Below, in pieces: positions 1 to 11,809 of a DNA stretch of 64,000 nucleotides. Origin of the DNA: Elmis aenea (Eukaryota; Arthropoda; Insecta; Coleoptera; Elmidae); assembly GCA_947652605.1 (NCBI GenBank), contig OX393576.1, positions 14,658,575-14,722,574 on the forward strand, written 5' to 3'. Numbering within the stretch: the stretch's first letter is position 1; each line of letters opens with the position of its first letter. The notes beneath the pieces are model-generated. The model was given only the letters and a program-made list of their open reading frames with translations. It was not told where the DNA came from and did no database searches. A program made the translations under genes and the position numbers.

Positions 1-2728
1 AAGTCAATATCTTAAGCAGTTGAAAAGTTATTCGCGAATATGTTTCCAAACGAGATTAATAACAAAGAAATTTTGCTTTGTTGAGTTAATTTTTGAAATT
101 TCTTGCAAACAGAATATTGGAATATTTCCCGAACCGTTTGTTTTTATGAGTAAACATGATAAACATGTCCTGAAAATTTTAAGTCAATATCTTAAGCAGT
201 TGAAAAGTTATTCGCGAATATGTTTCCAAACGAGATTAATAACAAAGAAATTTTGCTTTGTTGAGTTAATTTTTGAAATTTCTTACAAACAGAATATTGG
301 AATATTTCCCGAACCGTTTGTTTTTTATGAGTAAACATGATAAACATGTCCTGAAAATTTCAAGTCAATATCTTAAGCAGTTGAAAAGTTATTCGCGAAT
401 ATGTTTCGAAACGAGATTAATAACAAAGAAATTTTGCTTTGTTGAGTTAATTTTTGAAATTTCTTACGAACAGAATATTGGAATATTTCCCGAACCGTTT
501 GTTTTTTATGAGTAAGCATGATAAACATGTCCTGAAAATTTCAAGTCAATATCTTAAGCAGTTGAAAAGTTATTCGCGAATATGTTTTCAAACGAGATTA
601 ATAATAAAGAAATTTTGCTTTGTTGAGTTAATTTTTGAAATTTCTTACAAACAGAATATTGGAATATTTCCCGAACCGTTTGTTTCTAATAAGTAAGCAT
701 GATAAACATGTCCTGAAAATTTCAAGTCAATATCTTAAGCAGTTGAAAAGTTATTCGCGAATATGTTTCCAAACGAGATTAATAACAAAGAAATTTTGCC
801 CTGTTGAGTTAATTTTTGAAATTTCTTGCCAACAGAATATTGGAATATTTCCCGAACCGTTTGTTTTTTATGAGTAAGCATGATAAACATGCCCTGAAAA
901 TTTCAAGTCAATATCTTAAGCAGTTGAAAAGTTATTCGCGAATATGTTTCCAAACGAGATTAATAACAAAGAAATTTTGCTTTGTTGAGTTAATTTTTGA
1001 AATTTCTTACAAACAGAATATTGGAATATTTCCCGAACCCTTTGTTTTTCATGAGTAAACATGATAAACATGTCCTGAAAATTTCAAGTCAATATCTTAA
1101 GCAGTTGAAAAGTTATTCGCCAATATGTTTCGAAACGAGATTAATAATAAAGAAATTTTGCTTTGTTGAGTTAATTTTTGAAATTTCTTACAAACAGAAT
1201 ATTGGAATATTTCCCGAACCGTTTGTTTTTTATGAGTAAGCTTGATAAACATGTCCTGAAAATTTCAAGTCAATATCTTAAGCAGTTGAAAAGTTATTCG
1301 CGAATATGTTTCGAAACGAGATTAATAATAAAGAAATTTTGCTTTGTTGAGTTAATTTTTGAAATTTCTTACAAACAGAATATTGGAATATTTCCCGAAC
1401 CCTTTGTTTTCCATGAGTAAACATGATAAACATGTCCTGAAAATTTCAAGTCAATATCTTAAGCAGTTGAAAAGTTATTCGCGAATATGTTTCGAAACGA
1501 GAATAATAACAAAGAAATTTTGCTTTGTTGAGTTAATTTTTGAAATTTCTTACAAACAGAATATTGGAATATTTCCCGAACCCTTTGTTTTTCATGAGTA
1601 AACATGATAAACATGTCCTGAAAATTTCAAGTCAATATCTTAAGCAGTTGAAAAGTTATTCGCGAATATGTTTCCAAACGAGATTAATAATAAAGAAATT
1701 TTGCTTTGTTGAGTTAATTTTTGAAATTTCTTCCAAACAGAATATTGGAATATTTCCCGAACCGTTTGTTTTTTATGAGTAAACATGATAAACATGTCCT
1801 GAAAATTTCAAGTCAATATCTTAAGCAGTTGAAAAGTTATTCGCGAATATGTTTCGAAACGAGAATACTAACAAAGAAATTTTGCTTTGTTGAGTTAATT
1901 TTTGAAATTTCTTACAAACAGAATGTTGGAATATTTCCCGAACCCTTTGTTTTTCATGAGTAAACATGATAAACATGTCCTGAAAATTTCAAGTCAATAT
2001 CTTAAGCAGTTGAAAAGTTATTCGCGAATATGTTTCGAAACGAGATTAATAATAAAGAAATTTTGCTTTGTTGAGTTAATTTTTAAAATTTCTTACAAAC
2101 AGAATATTCGAATATTTCCCTAACCGTTTGTTTTTTATGAGTAAGCATGATAAACATGTCCTGAAAATTTCAAGTCGATATCTTAAGCAGTTGAAAAGTT
2201 ATTAGCGAATATGTTTCGAAACGAGAATAATAACAAAGAAATTTTGCTTTGTTGAGTTAATTTTTGAAATTTCTTACAAACAGAATATTGGAATATTTCC
2301 CGAACCGTTTGTTTTTTATGAGTAAGCATGATAAACATGTCCTGAAAATTTCAAGTCAATATCTTAAGCAGTTAAAAAGTTATTCGCGATATGTTTCGAA
2401 ACAGTAATAATAACAAACAAATGTTGCTTTGTTGAGTTAATTTTTGAAATTTCTTGCAAACAGAATATTGGAATATTTCCCGAACCGTTTGTTTTTTATG
2501 AGTAAGCATGATGAACATGTCCTGAAAATTTCAAGTCAATATCTTAAGCAGTTGAAAAGTTATTCGCGAATATGTTTCAAAACGAGATTAATAATAAAGA
2601 AATTTTGCTTTGTTCAGTTAATTTTTGAAATTTCTTACAAACAGAATATTGGAATATTTCCCGAACCGTTTGTTTTTTATGAGAAAGCATGATAAACATG
2701 TCCTGAAAATTTCAAGTCAATATCTTAT
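1..2728 (+). repeat. 181-bp tandem satellite array, about 15 monomers
   Basis: A head-to-tail array begins before the window edge and ends in a partial sixteenth monomer near 2728. The first monomer is 180 bp because one T is missing in a T-run near 140-147; the others are 181 bp. Neighbouring monomers differ at a few recurring sites: TTCCAAAC or TTCGAAAC, AATAACAAAG or AATAATAAAG, ACCGTTTG or ACCCTTTG, and GAGTAAAC or GAGTAAGC. These variants are shuffled among monomers with no clear higher-order period. Monomers 12-15 (from about 1990) carry more private changes, as expected at an array edge. A short inverted repeat, ACATG...CATGT, recurs in most units. Each unit has an 80-codon open frame, but 181 is not divisible by three, so the frames overlap and do not join. 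I read it as non-coding satellite. Confidence 0.97.
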
Positions 2729-2734
2729 GCATTT

Positions 2735-2815
2735 AAACCTATACTCTAAGCAACTCTAGCTAGTATATAAGTGAGATCCCTATCTTAAACTCAAATTTCA
2801 AACATTTTGTATAGA
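2735..2815. repeat. Terminal fragment of a foldback element at the satellite edge
   Basis: The stretch with GCAACTCTAGCTAG, GTGAGATCCC and AAATTTCAAACA resembles the right end of the half element at 10060-10309 and the ends of the foldback at 48742-49566. Only one diverged end is visible. It lies immediately beside the last satellite monomer. Confidence 0.45.
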
Positions 2816-3385
2816 TACTACTCCTATACACTAAAAAATATCATTTTATATGAACATAATAGATAAATGTTTCAAATTGCCTCGACTCCGGCTAAATCTC
2901 GAATAATTTTTGATTCGTTATAATACAGAGAACGAACGTTCCCCATTTGCATTGGAAATAAATATGCATAGTAAGAAAAATATTTAATATTGTTTCTACA
3001 TTTGGAAAGATAAATTGCAGTCCGTTAATTAATAACTTATTTCGACAAAATTTAAAATAAATTGAACAAATTATTTACAGAACAAAAAATTAACAAAATG
3101 TCATAATTCATACTTAAATATGACAATATTAAATATTTTATTGAAGTCTTTCCAAAATAACTATAAGCTACAAAGTCTACTAAATCAGCAAATATGTTCG
3201 ATCCGATTTCTAATCAATATTCAAAGGAAAATAAATCGTTATTTTCTATTCGTTTTTTAAACAGAAATCAGGCTAAAATTTGCTAATTATTTCTCGTTTG
3301 GCAGACCCTACAGTTCTTATATTTTTTTACTTGCGGTCAAGTTGTTTTGGATATATTGCACACAAAAGCTGCTGACTTTTTTTTT
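2816..3385. other. AT-rich 3' flank of the WD40 gene
   Basis: I see no gene here. On the minus strand an AATAAA lies at about 3137-3142, some 245 bp past the WD40 stop codon, and could be its polyadenylation signal. The rest is unremarkable AT-rich sequence. Confidence 0.4.
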
Positions 3386-6300
3386 TTAAATGTCGATACG
3401 GATTATATGGCCATCACCACCGCCAGCGTATAAAATTCCCGGGTCTCCTGCGACCAAAACTGTTATACAAACATCAACAGAACAGTCGACGACGTGTTCA
3501 ATTTTATCCTCGACTAATTTCCATTGCTTAACAACTTTATCCCATCCACCAGTAAATAAAAAAGTGCTGTCACCATGCAGCATTTTGCATAAACCATTTA
3601 TAATCATATCGTGTGCTTCCTAAAAATTATTGTTAAAAATTAACATGCACATTAAAATACAGCGTGAGTCAAGTTGTCAAATGGGTGACCTTTTTTTAGA
3701 CAATAATAGGCATCGCTATATCAGGAATTGGCGCCGAAAGCGATTGTTTTACCCTTGACTACGCTACGGTCCTGTTAATAGCAACAACCAATAATTGGTT
3801 CTAATTATTAGAATTTGGATAGATTTGACAACCTTCATTTTTAAGATAATTGAATTATGTTACGAGTTTTTGTTGTGTTTAGGTTAGGACTATACCGGCT
3901 TAAAATACTTAATTCGCCAAATGCGATAAAAATTCATTTTTCGAAAATGACTTCCCATTTTATTTTGATACCTTGGGTATCTATCCATTAAGTGCAGGGG
4001 TGTGCAAACTTTTTATGCCATGCCCCCATTTTTTTCAGCATGTCAACTTGCAACCCCACAATTTTTTTTCGCTTTGAAACTAGGAGGCATCAATAATTTT
4101 TGATCAACCGATACGAAATATTGGAGAAATACAACATGGTATACAGAAAAAATATATGAAATGTGAAGAAAACTTAATTTTTTCTTTTAAAATTACATTA
4201 TGGCTGTCGTTGCGCGCCCCGCATCATTTGTCGCGCCCCCCTTGATCTAGTGCATACCATATCACATTAATCATTGTGGGGAAAAAAAATTATTTGAGCA
4301 CAAAAACTGCACAACCTAAAATTGTTTACAACTATAGTGGGTTTTTAATACTTTAATTAAAATACCAAAAATTTTTTAGATTTCAAATCAATAGTTATTT
4401 ATGTACCAAGGCAGTAAAGTTCGACTTTTTATCACGAGGCAAATAACCACGAAAGTGATAAAAATGAACTTTACTGCCGAGGTGCATATTAAATTTTTTT
4501 CTGCAATCGTCAAATTTTGCCACAATCGACAGATAAATAGCGAAAAATCAAGCAAATATATAAAGTTTTACTTCATCTCTCAGATTCTCATTCACCTGTC
4601 AAATATGTATCTTTAAACAAAAGTACGCTCAATTTTTCTAAAGTCAACCAATGAGCGTAGCGCATTTTACTTTTGCCTAGGCAGTAAAAATGATTATTAC
4701 AGCCGCTTGTGGGTACTTATTGAGCTAGTTTAGTGACGATTGCAGAAAAATATACTTTTTTTGATTTTAAATTATACAGGGTTCTCGTTTTTCGAGGGCC
4801 ACTATGGGGATCTCGTAAACAGTAAGAGTTACGACTTCGGTTAAATGAGAGCAAAGTTCTATATTCAGGTGCTTAATAATTTGACGCACTTATCTAGCTC
4901 TTTTAGTTTTTGAGATATAGGGGAAAAAGTAAAAAAGTGGATTTTTGTTTTTTGCCCGTAACTTTTGCAAGGAATCAGAATCCCTAATTATATTTTCCGT
5001 GCGACGTTTCGTTTTTTTTTAAACCATCATCAGGTCAATTTTCTTATGGACGCTTTATCTGATTTTAACCCCAATTTGTAGAGCATTTTTTTCTGAATTC
5101 GAAAATGTATTTACTTGGAACTTTTTTGAAACAATTGTTGTTAAAAATGGCAAAAACAAATATTTTATTCCAAACAAATCCTAATCGGCATGGTAAATAA
5201 TTGTCTTTGTCCCTTTTTCCTTAAAAGCACGTAAGTAAACCGTATGAAATTACTATTAAAGGGATTTAATTTAAAAAAATAGGTAATAATAAATATGTTA
5301 GGAATGCATTAACATTGTTCACTTATTAGCAAATATTTTTAAAATATTTTCTTTGGTTAAGCAATAAATTTCTCTAAAATGTGTATTTAATCCTTATTTG
5401 GCATACAATTATTTGTAACAAAAAATAACGAGTTATGCCTTTTATTTGCGTTAATGACTTCTAATAAGCAAAAAGCGTAAACAGATTTCTGGACGTTTTT
5501 TGTAAACTATGAAAACTTGTATTATTTGATTACGATTTTTTTTTTACAAATAATTGTATGTCAAATAAGGATTAAATACACATTTTAGAGAAATTTATTA
5601 CTTAACCAAAGAAAATATTCTAAAAATATTTGCTAATAAGTGAACAATGTTAATGCATTCCTAACATATTTATTAATACATATTTTTTTAATTAAATCCC
5701 TTTATTAGTAATTTCATGCGGTTTACTTACGTGCTTTCAAGGAAAAAGGGACAGAGACAATAATTATTTACCATGCCGATTAGGATTTATTTTAAATAAA
5801 ATATTTGTTTTTGCCATTTTTAACAACAATTGTTTCAAAAAAGTACCAAGTGTTATACACTGTCGAATTCAGAAAAAAATGCTCTACAAATTGGCGTTAA
5901 AATCAGATATAGCGTCTATAAGAAAAAATTAATCTTACGATGGTTTTAAAAAAACGAAACGTTGCACAGAAAATATAATTAGGGATTCTGATTCCTTGCA
6001 AAAAGTGGCCATAAAACAGTTTTAACAGAAATGAAATTCAACATCAAATGAAAAAGTTACGGGCAAAAAACAAAAATCCACTTTTTTACTTTTTTTCCTA
6101 TATCTCAAAAACTAAAAAAGCTAGATAAGGTCTGTTTACGTCAAATTATTAAGCAGCTGAATATACAACTTTGCCCCAATTTAACCGAAGTCCTAACTCT
6201 TACGGTTTACGAGATCCCCATAGTGGCCCTCGAAAAACGAGAAACCTGTATATTCCTTTAGAAATGTTACCGTTATATGTCTCGCATCTTTATGGTACTG

Positions 6301-8999
6301 GTACATCTATTTGTTCGCATTAAAACAAACCTTTTTTTGCATAACTTCTTTATATCGCAGTTCTGAGGTGTTTTCGTGCATAGTTATGCCTTTTCCATCT
6401 CTGCTACAAAAGCATAATCTGTTATTAACTGCACAAATTGGAGCTCTTCCAGCGATTGGTTTTACTACAGAAAAACGTAGCTGTTTCCCTGTTTATAATT
6501 TAAAATATAATTTTAAACAAAGTCATTGACGTTAGCAGCTTTACCATAATGCAATTGTGTAATGACGACATACGAATCTCTTGCTGTATACAATAAGTCG
6601 CCCATCACAATCATATCTTTCACGGGTTCCAAAATATTTAAAACTGCTTCCAGTCGGCCATCAACAAATATTCGAACCTAAAACTTGGATAATTATAAAA
6701 TTATGTTTTCACATCAATGCATTTTCATTAAGAAATCTATAAATACGTTAACAAATAATTTTGAATGAACTCGGTTAAAATTTATTTCTAAAATCGTTAA
6801 ATCTAGTGTTTATGAATTTGTAATGATTTTTCTTTTACTTAAAATTAATCTTAGAGCATGCTTCAAATTTTCTCAAGAATAAAATAATTTGAGAACCAAT
6901 AATAAAAAACTTTTCCATTTGTTGCAGACTTTTTGGATGTTAAAATTACTATAAAAATTGAAATTTTAACAATAAATTTCACCTTAGGTCGTATTTTTGC
7001 ATTCTACTTATACAATCTTTCTCTTTGAAGTTTTATTTGTATGTCTTAAAGTAAGGCATTTTACTCTTGTGAATATTTCGAAAATCGCTAAAATCTAGTA
7101 TCGTTTGAAATTTTATGAAATTTTTTCCATCTAAAAATTAGTTTGTCATCCACCAATTTTTATCAGAAATAAAAGTTTCTGAGAAATTTGTAATAGAAAT
7201 CTTTTTCATTTGTTGATACTTTTTGAATGACGCTGTATAGGAGATAATTATACTGTAGTGTGAATAATGAATAAATTAGTAGCAAAAGGAAAAATAGTCA
7301 AGTTTCATTTAAAAAAAAAAAAAACGTGATTTTTTTGATTTTAAAAAATTTAAATCAATGATTTTTGATTTTTTTAATAAAAATCAAATTTTGCCCAACC
7401 CTGCTCCAGCTTAATTAAATTCTAAGGTAACCATTGGAATCTCGCTTATTGGAGGCAGAATTTCACCAACAACTTTTATACAGTAAAGTAGATAATCTGC
7501 TCTTTAATTTAATTAATTTTATTCTCCATGACGAAAAACAACTCTACGAATGCGCTCTTTGATGTATTTTTAAAAAAGAAATCCTAACCATTGTGTGAAA
7601 ATCAAATATAGCGCTCATGTGAAAAACAAAAGTTATTAGAAGAAATAATTGAAACATTAGTTAAGTTAAGAAAACTTATTACAAAGTTATTTAATGATTA
7701 GATAACGATTATTAGCCATTAAATCAATTAAATTACTATTTTTAATGCAAAGAATTGGCAAATTTTTGAAAACCTTGGTAACTTGTTCCACATGAGTTTT
7801 AAAAGGTTTCACACCTTGTTTTTTTTTGTTTTCCAGCCTACTATGATTTTCTTTAAAAAACAACAAACTAAAAAACTTCGTAACTTGTGTAATATTGAAA
7901 ATAAATACATCAACCTTTATATATTTGGAATGAGAAAAAAATAAGGAATTTAAATAACTATCGCCCCCATTTAAAAAAAAAAGTTTGTGTCACAACTTTT
8001 TAACGGCGAGTGTAAAAATCTTTTTTTAGTATAATAAAATTAAACATAAAAATATTTAAAAATAATCTCCATGAATATTTTCGATATTTACAACAATAAC
8101 GGAGATATGACACATTATTAATAAGACAAAAAAACACTTTTTATTCAATAACTCGAACGCCGAAAATGATAGAATATTTCTGAAGACGGTTTTGAGTTTG
8201 TCTCAAAAAACTGCACATTTTTGATAATTTAACCGTTTCTCTATCTTAAATATTAAGCGAGATACCCATGCAATCCCATCGAATTTGGACCACCCTGTAC
8301 ATTTGGCAAAATTTCAAAATCGTTAAAGAGACTTAAAAAATTTGTATAAATCGTTTTTCAACTTAAACTTATTAAATACCTTATTTATACACTAAACAAC
8401 GATTTATTATACCTCAAATCAACTTTATTACGATTTTAAAATTTTCATGATAAACGGCAAAAGTGCAAAGCATTTGGAAATGTTTGATTTAAATTAAAGG
8501 TACACATTTAAATTTGAAAGTGTGTATTTCGGTTTGATTTTAACTCATATAAGGGCATTGTGAAAATCAACAGATTAACAGTTAACTTACTAATCCAGCA
8601 TCATCCCCGGCAAATAAAATGTCATCAAAGTAGTAAAGTCTCCAAATTTCGCTTCCGCTATCTTCAAATATTGTACCTTTTTCTGAAAGTTCATTTAAAC
8701 ACCAACGTTTGATACTTCCATCATTCGAACATGAATATAACACATCTTTACCAACCACAAGATGATATACCGAACATGGATGAGCTTGTACTTCTGCAGT
8801 TAATTTAAGGTCGATATCCCAAATCTAGACAAAACGCAGTAAGCAATTCATTAAACATCCTTTAGTTCATTTTATTTAGCACCTTAATTTTGCCATCGTC
8901 AGAACCGCTATACAATTTATTATTGTGATATAAAAGTGTAGTAATATCATACGAATGCTTATCGGAATCATTTGTCCGAGCTCGTATTTCCATCGGCAT
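3386..8999 (-). CDS. Seven-bladed WD40 repeat protein, 283 aa, five exons
   Basis: Exons (minus strand, in order): 8883-8999, 8591-8824, 6545-6677, 6331-6464, 3386-3619. Phases agree and the sum is 852 nt including the TAA. Seven blade-like units can be read; blade ends include SDDGKIKIWDID, SNDGSIKRWCLN, AGLVRIFVDG, SRDGKGITMHE, GGWDKVVKQWKL and GGDGHIIRIDI. WD40 propellers are generally protein-interaction platforms; nothing here gives a more specific role, and I do not recognise the family member. There is no signal peptide or membrane segment. The start is the first ATG of exon 1. A TAG lies in frame two codons upstream, but TTTCTAG just before the exon could also be a splice acceptor, so a 5' untranslated exon may lie further upstream. 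Intron 4 contains a 1.5-kb foldback element and intron 2 a half element. Confidence 0.85.
3995..4244. mobile_element. hAT-like MITE in WD40 intron 4
   Basis: The left end reads CAGGGGTGTGCAAAC and the right end ...CGCGCCCCCCTTG, so terminal inversion is weak (CAGGGG against CAAGGGG). Flanks ATTAAGTG (3987-3994) and ATCTAGTG (4245-4252) match at six of eight bases, as an old 8-bp target duplication would. It has no coding capacity. Confidence 0.5.
4403..4484. repeat. Hairpin of AGGCAGTAAAGTT type
   Basis: AAGGCAGTAAAGTTCGAC near 4408 is inverted as GAACTTTACTGCCGAGG near 4463-4481, with inner arms TTTTTATCAC and GTGATAAAAA. GCAGTAAAA recurs at about 4681. It looks like a small repeat-derived hairpin and is non-coding. 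Confidence 0.5.
4775..6250. mobile_element. Foldback element, TACAGGGTTCTCG family (copy 1)
   Basis: The ends are TACAGGGTTCTCGTTTTTCG and its near-perfect inverse ending CCTGTA, next to TA. Two arms of roughly 700 bp are inverted copies of each other; for example ATTAAAGGGATTT and TGTGTATTTAATCC occur on both sides of a centre near 5500. There is no transposase reading frame, so it would be non-autonomous. It lies in WD40 intron 4. A second full copy is at 40626-42532 and a half copy at 58779-59275. Confidence 0.85.
7890..8299. mobile_element. Half of a foldback element (TGGTCCAAA family)
   Basis: This segment matches the right arm of the complete element at 43841-44677: GACACATTATTAAT, the TTTTTATTCAATAACTCGAA block and the end GGACCACCCTGTA. 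The inverted left arm is absent. It lies in WD40 intron 2. Confidence 0.7.
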
Positions 9000-9002
9000 T
9001 AT

Positions 9003-11016
9003 CTAGAAATAAAAGCAAAATACAATCGTAAGATAATTTATAAACGAAATATAAATATGTTTTAAAACTTAACAAACATTCAAAGCCGGTTTTAATCTTC
9101 AGCTGTTTTGTCTTGGTGTACTATATTAATGCGCGTTATACAAGAGGTATTTTTAGATATTTTTGCGTCACTTCCAAAGCGTTTGAAAACATTTTTGTTG
9201 AATTTCATTTCTTGTATTTTAAGAAAATACCTACTATTTGCATGCAAATGTATAAAAACAATTAGTTTCAAATCAAAGGCATATTGTCCAAATTTTAATA
9301 AATCAGTAATGAGAATTATTGCGTTTTAACATATTATTTAAAATGTTTAAAATAAGCGATGTATTAGACTTATTATGGAGACGCTATTAATCAATTATAA
9401 ATCCTCAGATTGAATAAGTTAATGGCTTAAAAATGCCATGAAATAATAATAACGTGCTTTGACTATACAAAGCGTCCCAGTTAAAAACTCTCTAGAAGTT
9501 ATATTGGCACATATTTATGCAAGATACGCACAGACGCATGGATATTTTCTTTTAAAATGTATACCAATAATAAGGATAATTGTAGTTAAAATTTGTAATT
9601 AATGTTTTTAAATGTACATTATTTTTATTAATTACAGTTTTTGGGCGGTTCTAATTACTTCTTATCGTTTAATATTATTTTTCACGGAAAACAAAGGGCA
9701 TTCAAATGATGCATTAAAAAATATGCAGTGCTTTTAAATTAAAACAAAAAAAGATAACTTAAAAATGAATGAAAAGTACGTAAAAGGATTTCAAAATGTT
9801 TAGTTTGTTGATTGGTTGTCATGTTAACGACATAAACTACATTGACCGGCCTACCCGATTTATAATGGTTGTTGTCCAAAACGCATTTTTTCAAAGACAA
9901 TGAATGTAGAAGTAAAATACCATCTGCGATACATCAATAAATTCTGGAAAAAAAAATCTATTTGATTACGTAAATGGCAAAAACTGCGCCCATAAGAACA
10001 AAATAAAGTTGGTAGTCATAAAACAAAAACAAATCGACCGAGGATAAATTTGTGATCACCATTCGATTTGGCTTAAAAAGTTTTTGCACATTTAAAATAT
10101 TTTATAATCCAAAGTAGTTAAAGACGATTTTCAAAAATCATATTTTCCGGTTTTCTATATTTTTCTTGGATACCGTTTGAGATATTTTCAATTTCTCTTA
10201 ATAATTGAGCACCGAATTTAGCAACTTCGCCAAATTTATAGTATAGGTTACTCTAGCTATTATAATAAGCGACATGCCCTTGCTTAAACTCGAATTTCAA
10301 ACATCCTGTATATTTTAATATAAATTAAAAACATGCCAACAAAACTGAATAGTAACTGTTTTAATAGTGAATTTATTTGAAGTGAAAGCTGGGTGGATTT
10401 TCGACTTTTTGAAAACGATGAAATAAAAGAAAAAATATAATTATAAATTAATTAAATATGAAAATTAAAAAACATATTGCACAATTTTAATACACACCAT
10501 AAATATAAATATACACAATATAAATTATTACAGTAAACGCCGTTTATTGTGATCACCTTAATTAAATGATTATATTAAACAGCAATTCTAATAACCAAAA
10601 ATTGGAAATATACCAGCCAAGACGAATTATTCGATAGCTCTGTTATTAGTAATAATATTAAAAAAAGTTAAATATAAAAGTTGTTTGTTATCATTTACTA
10701 CATAACCTAAAATTATTTTCAACTATACAGTGTTTTGTTTTTGTGCTCTGATACCAAACATAGTTTTTTTATATGGATATATTTTGTAATTTTTGGATGT
10801 AAAATTAAATTCTCTTTCAAAAATATTATAGGTTGTTTATGTTTAAAGTGAAGCGTTTTTAAGTTAATAACGTTTTTTTGAAAATTTTGACACATGCAGA
10901 CCTTCATAAAAATATTTATATTTATTTATATAACAACGCTAGAGCAATTTACTCTCGTAATTTATTAGACAATAGTGTCATAGTGATTGTTGATTGGTTA
11001 AACTTTTAAAATAATA
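9003..11016. other. Gene-free region upstream of the WD40 gene
   Basis: I see no convincing coding exon on either strand; open frames are short and built of AAA/TTT-type codons. A 5' untranslated exon of the WD40 gene could be hidden here. The identifiable content is the half foldback at 10060-10309. Confidence 0.5.
10060..10309. mobile_element. Half foldback element (GATTCAAATTCGAGG family)
   Basis: The order GCAACTTCGCCAAATTTA, TAATAAGCGA, CTCGAATTTCAAAC and CATCCTGTA matches the right arm and end of the complete element at 48742-49566. No left arm is present. Confidence 0.6.
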
Positions 11017-11101
11017 TACAGGGTGTTCGTTTTACTCGGTCCATTTCGCTTAACTTTAAACGCATGTAAGTAATTTTTTTTTTTAAACGGAACACCCTAT
11101 A
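11017..11101. mobile_element. Short TACAGGGTGTTC...GGAACACCCTA element
   Basis: An 85-bp unit with short inverted ends, TACAGGGTGTTCG and GGAACACCCTA. Related short units are near 30885-30945 and 56472-56555, and the sequence beyond the right end is also similar among them (AAAATTTAATT...CCTTC), so the true element may extend further. Confidence 0.5.
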
Positions 11102-11392
11102 TATTTTTACATTTTCTTGTAGAAAATTTAATTATCTTCCAAAGTTATTAAGCATATTTTATGTCTAAATATAATATTTTTGAAGTTATTTCGTTTCTTA
11201 TGATTATTTGCGAGTATTTTACTTAAAATATCGGTAGTAGCCTTTGAAAATTCAAAACAATTTGTATGAACTGTCAACCAAAACACTTAATCGGCACAAT
11301 TTTCACTATTATGCCACTAAAAATCCATATTTTTTAAGAGTGGTAGTTCTGGTGTTATTTGCTGCCATTTATGCCACAGCTTATAATAAGTT

Positions 11393-11430
11393 GTGTTTAT
11401 GCTGTTTATGCTGTGTTTATGCTGTGTATA
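11393..11430. repeat. TGTTTATGC microsatellite-like tract
   Basis: Four to five imperfect repeats of TGTTTATGCTG sit directly left of the palindromic element. They produce cysteine- and leucine-rich spurious frames. Confidence 0.6.
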
Positions 11431-11437
11431 TTATACA

Positions 11438-11755
11438 AAACGCAACGCACTTAGCAGGTTGCGCCTACATAGGTATGCAATGTGCTTCACAAAACGCCTA
11501 CTTTCGGCATTTTCAGGCAACCCGCGTAGCAACAAGGTCAAATTAATTACATACCAATGTAGGCGACATGTACAGTATGCTACCCATTGAACGTTGCGCC
11601 TATTGATAGGCAACCACTACACAAAACGCCTACATAGACATGCAACTAATTTGACATAATAGTTACGCCGGTTGTCTAAAAATGACAAAAGTAGGCGTTT
11701 TGTTCAGCACATTGCATACCTATGTAGGCGCAACGTGTTAAGTGGGTTGCGTTCT
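11438..11755. mobile_element. Palindromic foldback MITE, GCGCCTACATAGG family
   Basis: The left arm (about 11440-11503) carries TTGCGCCTACATAGGTATGC and CAAAACGCCTAC; the right arm (about 11689-11755) is its close inverse. Short versions of the same words (CGCCTACATAG, TTGCGCCTAT) recur in the middle near 11600-11635. It is richer in GC than its surroundings and non-coding. Confidence 0.75.
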
Positions 11756-11809
11756 GCATTTATGAATTGCAATAAAAGCTAAACAATACTGTTTTTATGA
11801 CAAACAAAA

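Noticed and set aside
20..2692. A series of similar 80-residue open frames at regular spacing
   Set aside because: They are produced by the 181-bp satellite. The unit length is not divisible by three, so frames overlap without joining, and there is no start context, splice pattern or domain.
1..2728. Regular repeats that could suggest a CRISPR array
   Set aside because: The whole 181-bp unit repeats with no unique spacers, and the window is clearly eukaryotic.
7290..7404. A TTTTGCCCAACCCTG end that resembles a hAT MITE
   Set aside because: Only one end is seen, in low-complexity sequence; no partner end or target duplication could be found, so it is not listed as an element.
11244..11613. 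Cysteine-rich frames on both strands
   Set aside because: They come from the TGTTTATGC microsatellite and the palindromic MITE; both strands are open for the same reason. No signal peptide or splice support.
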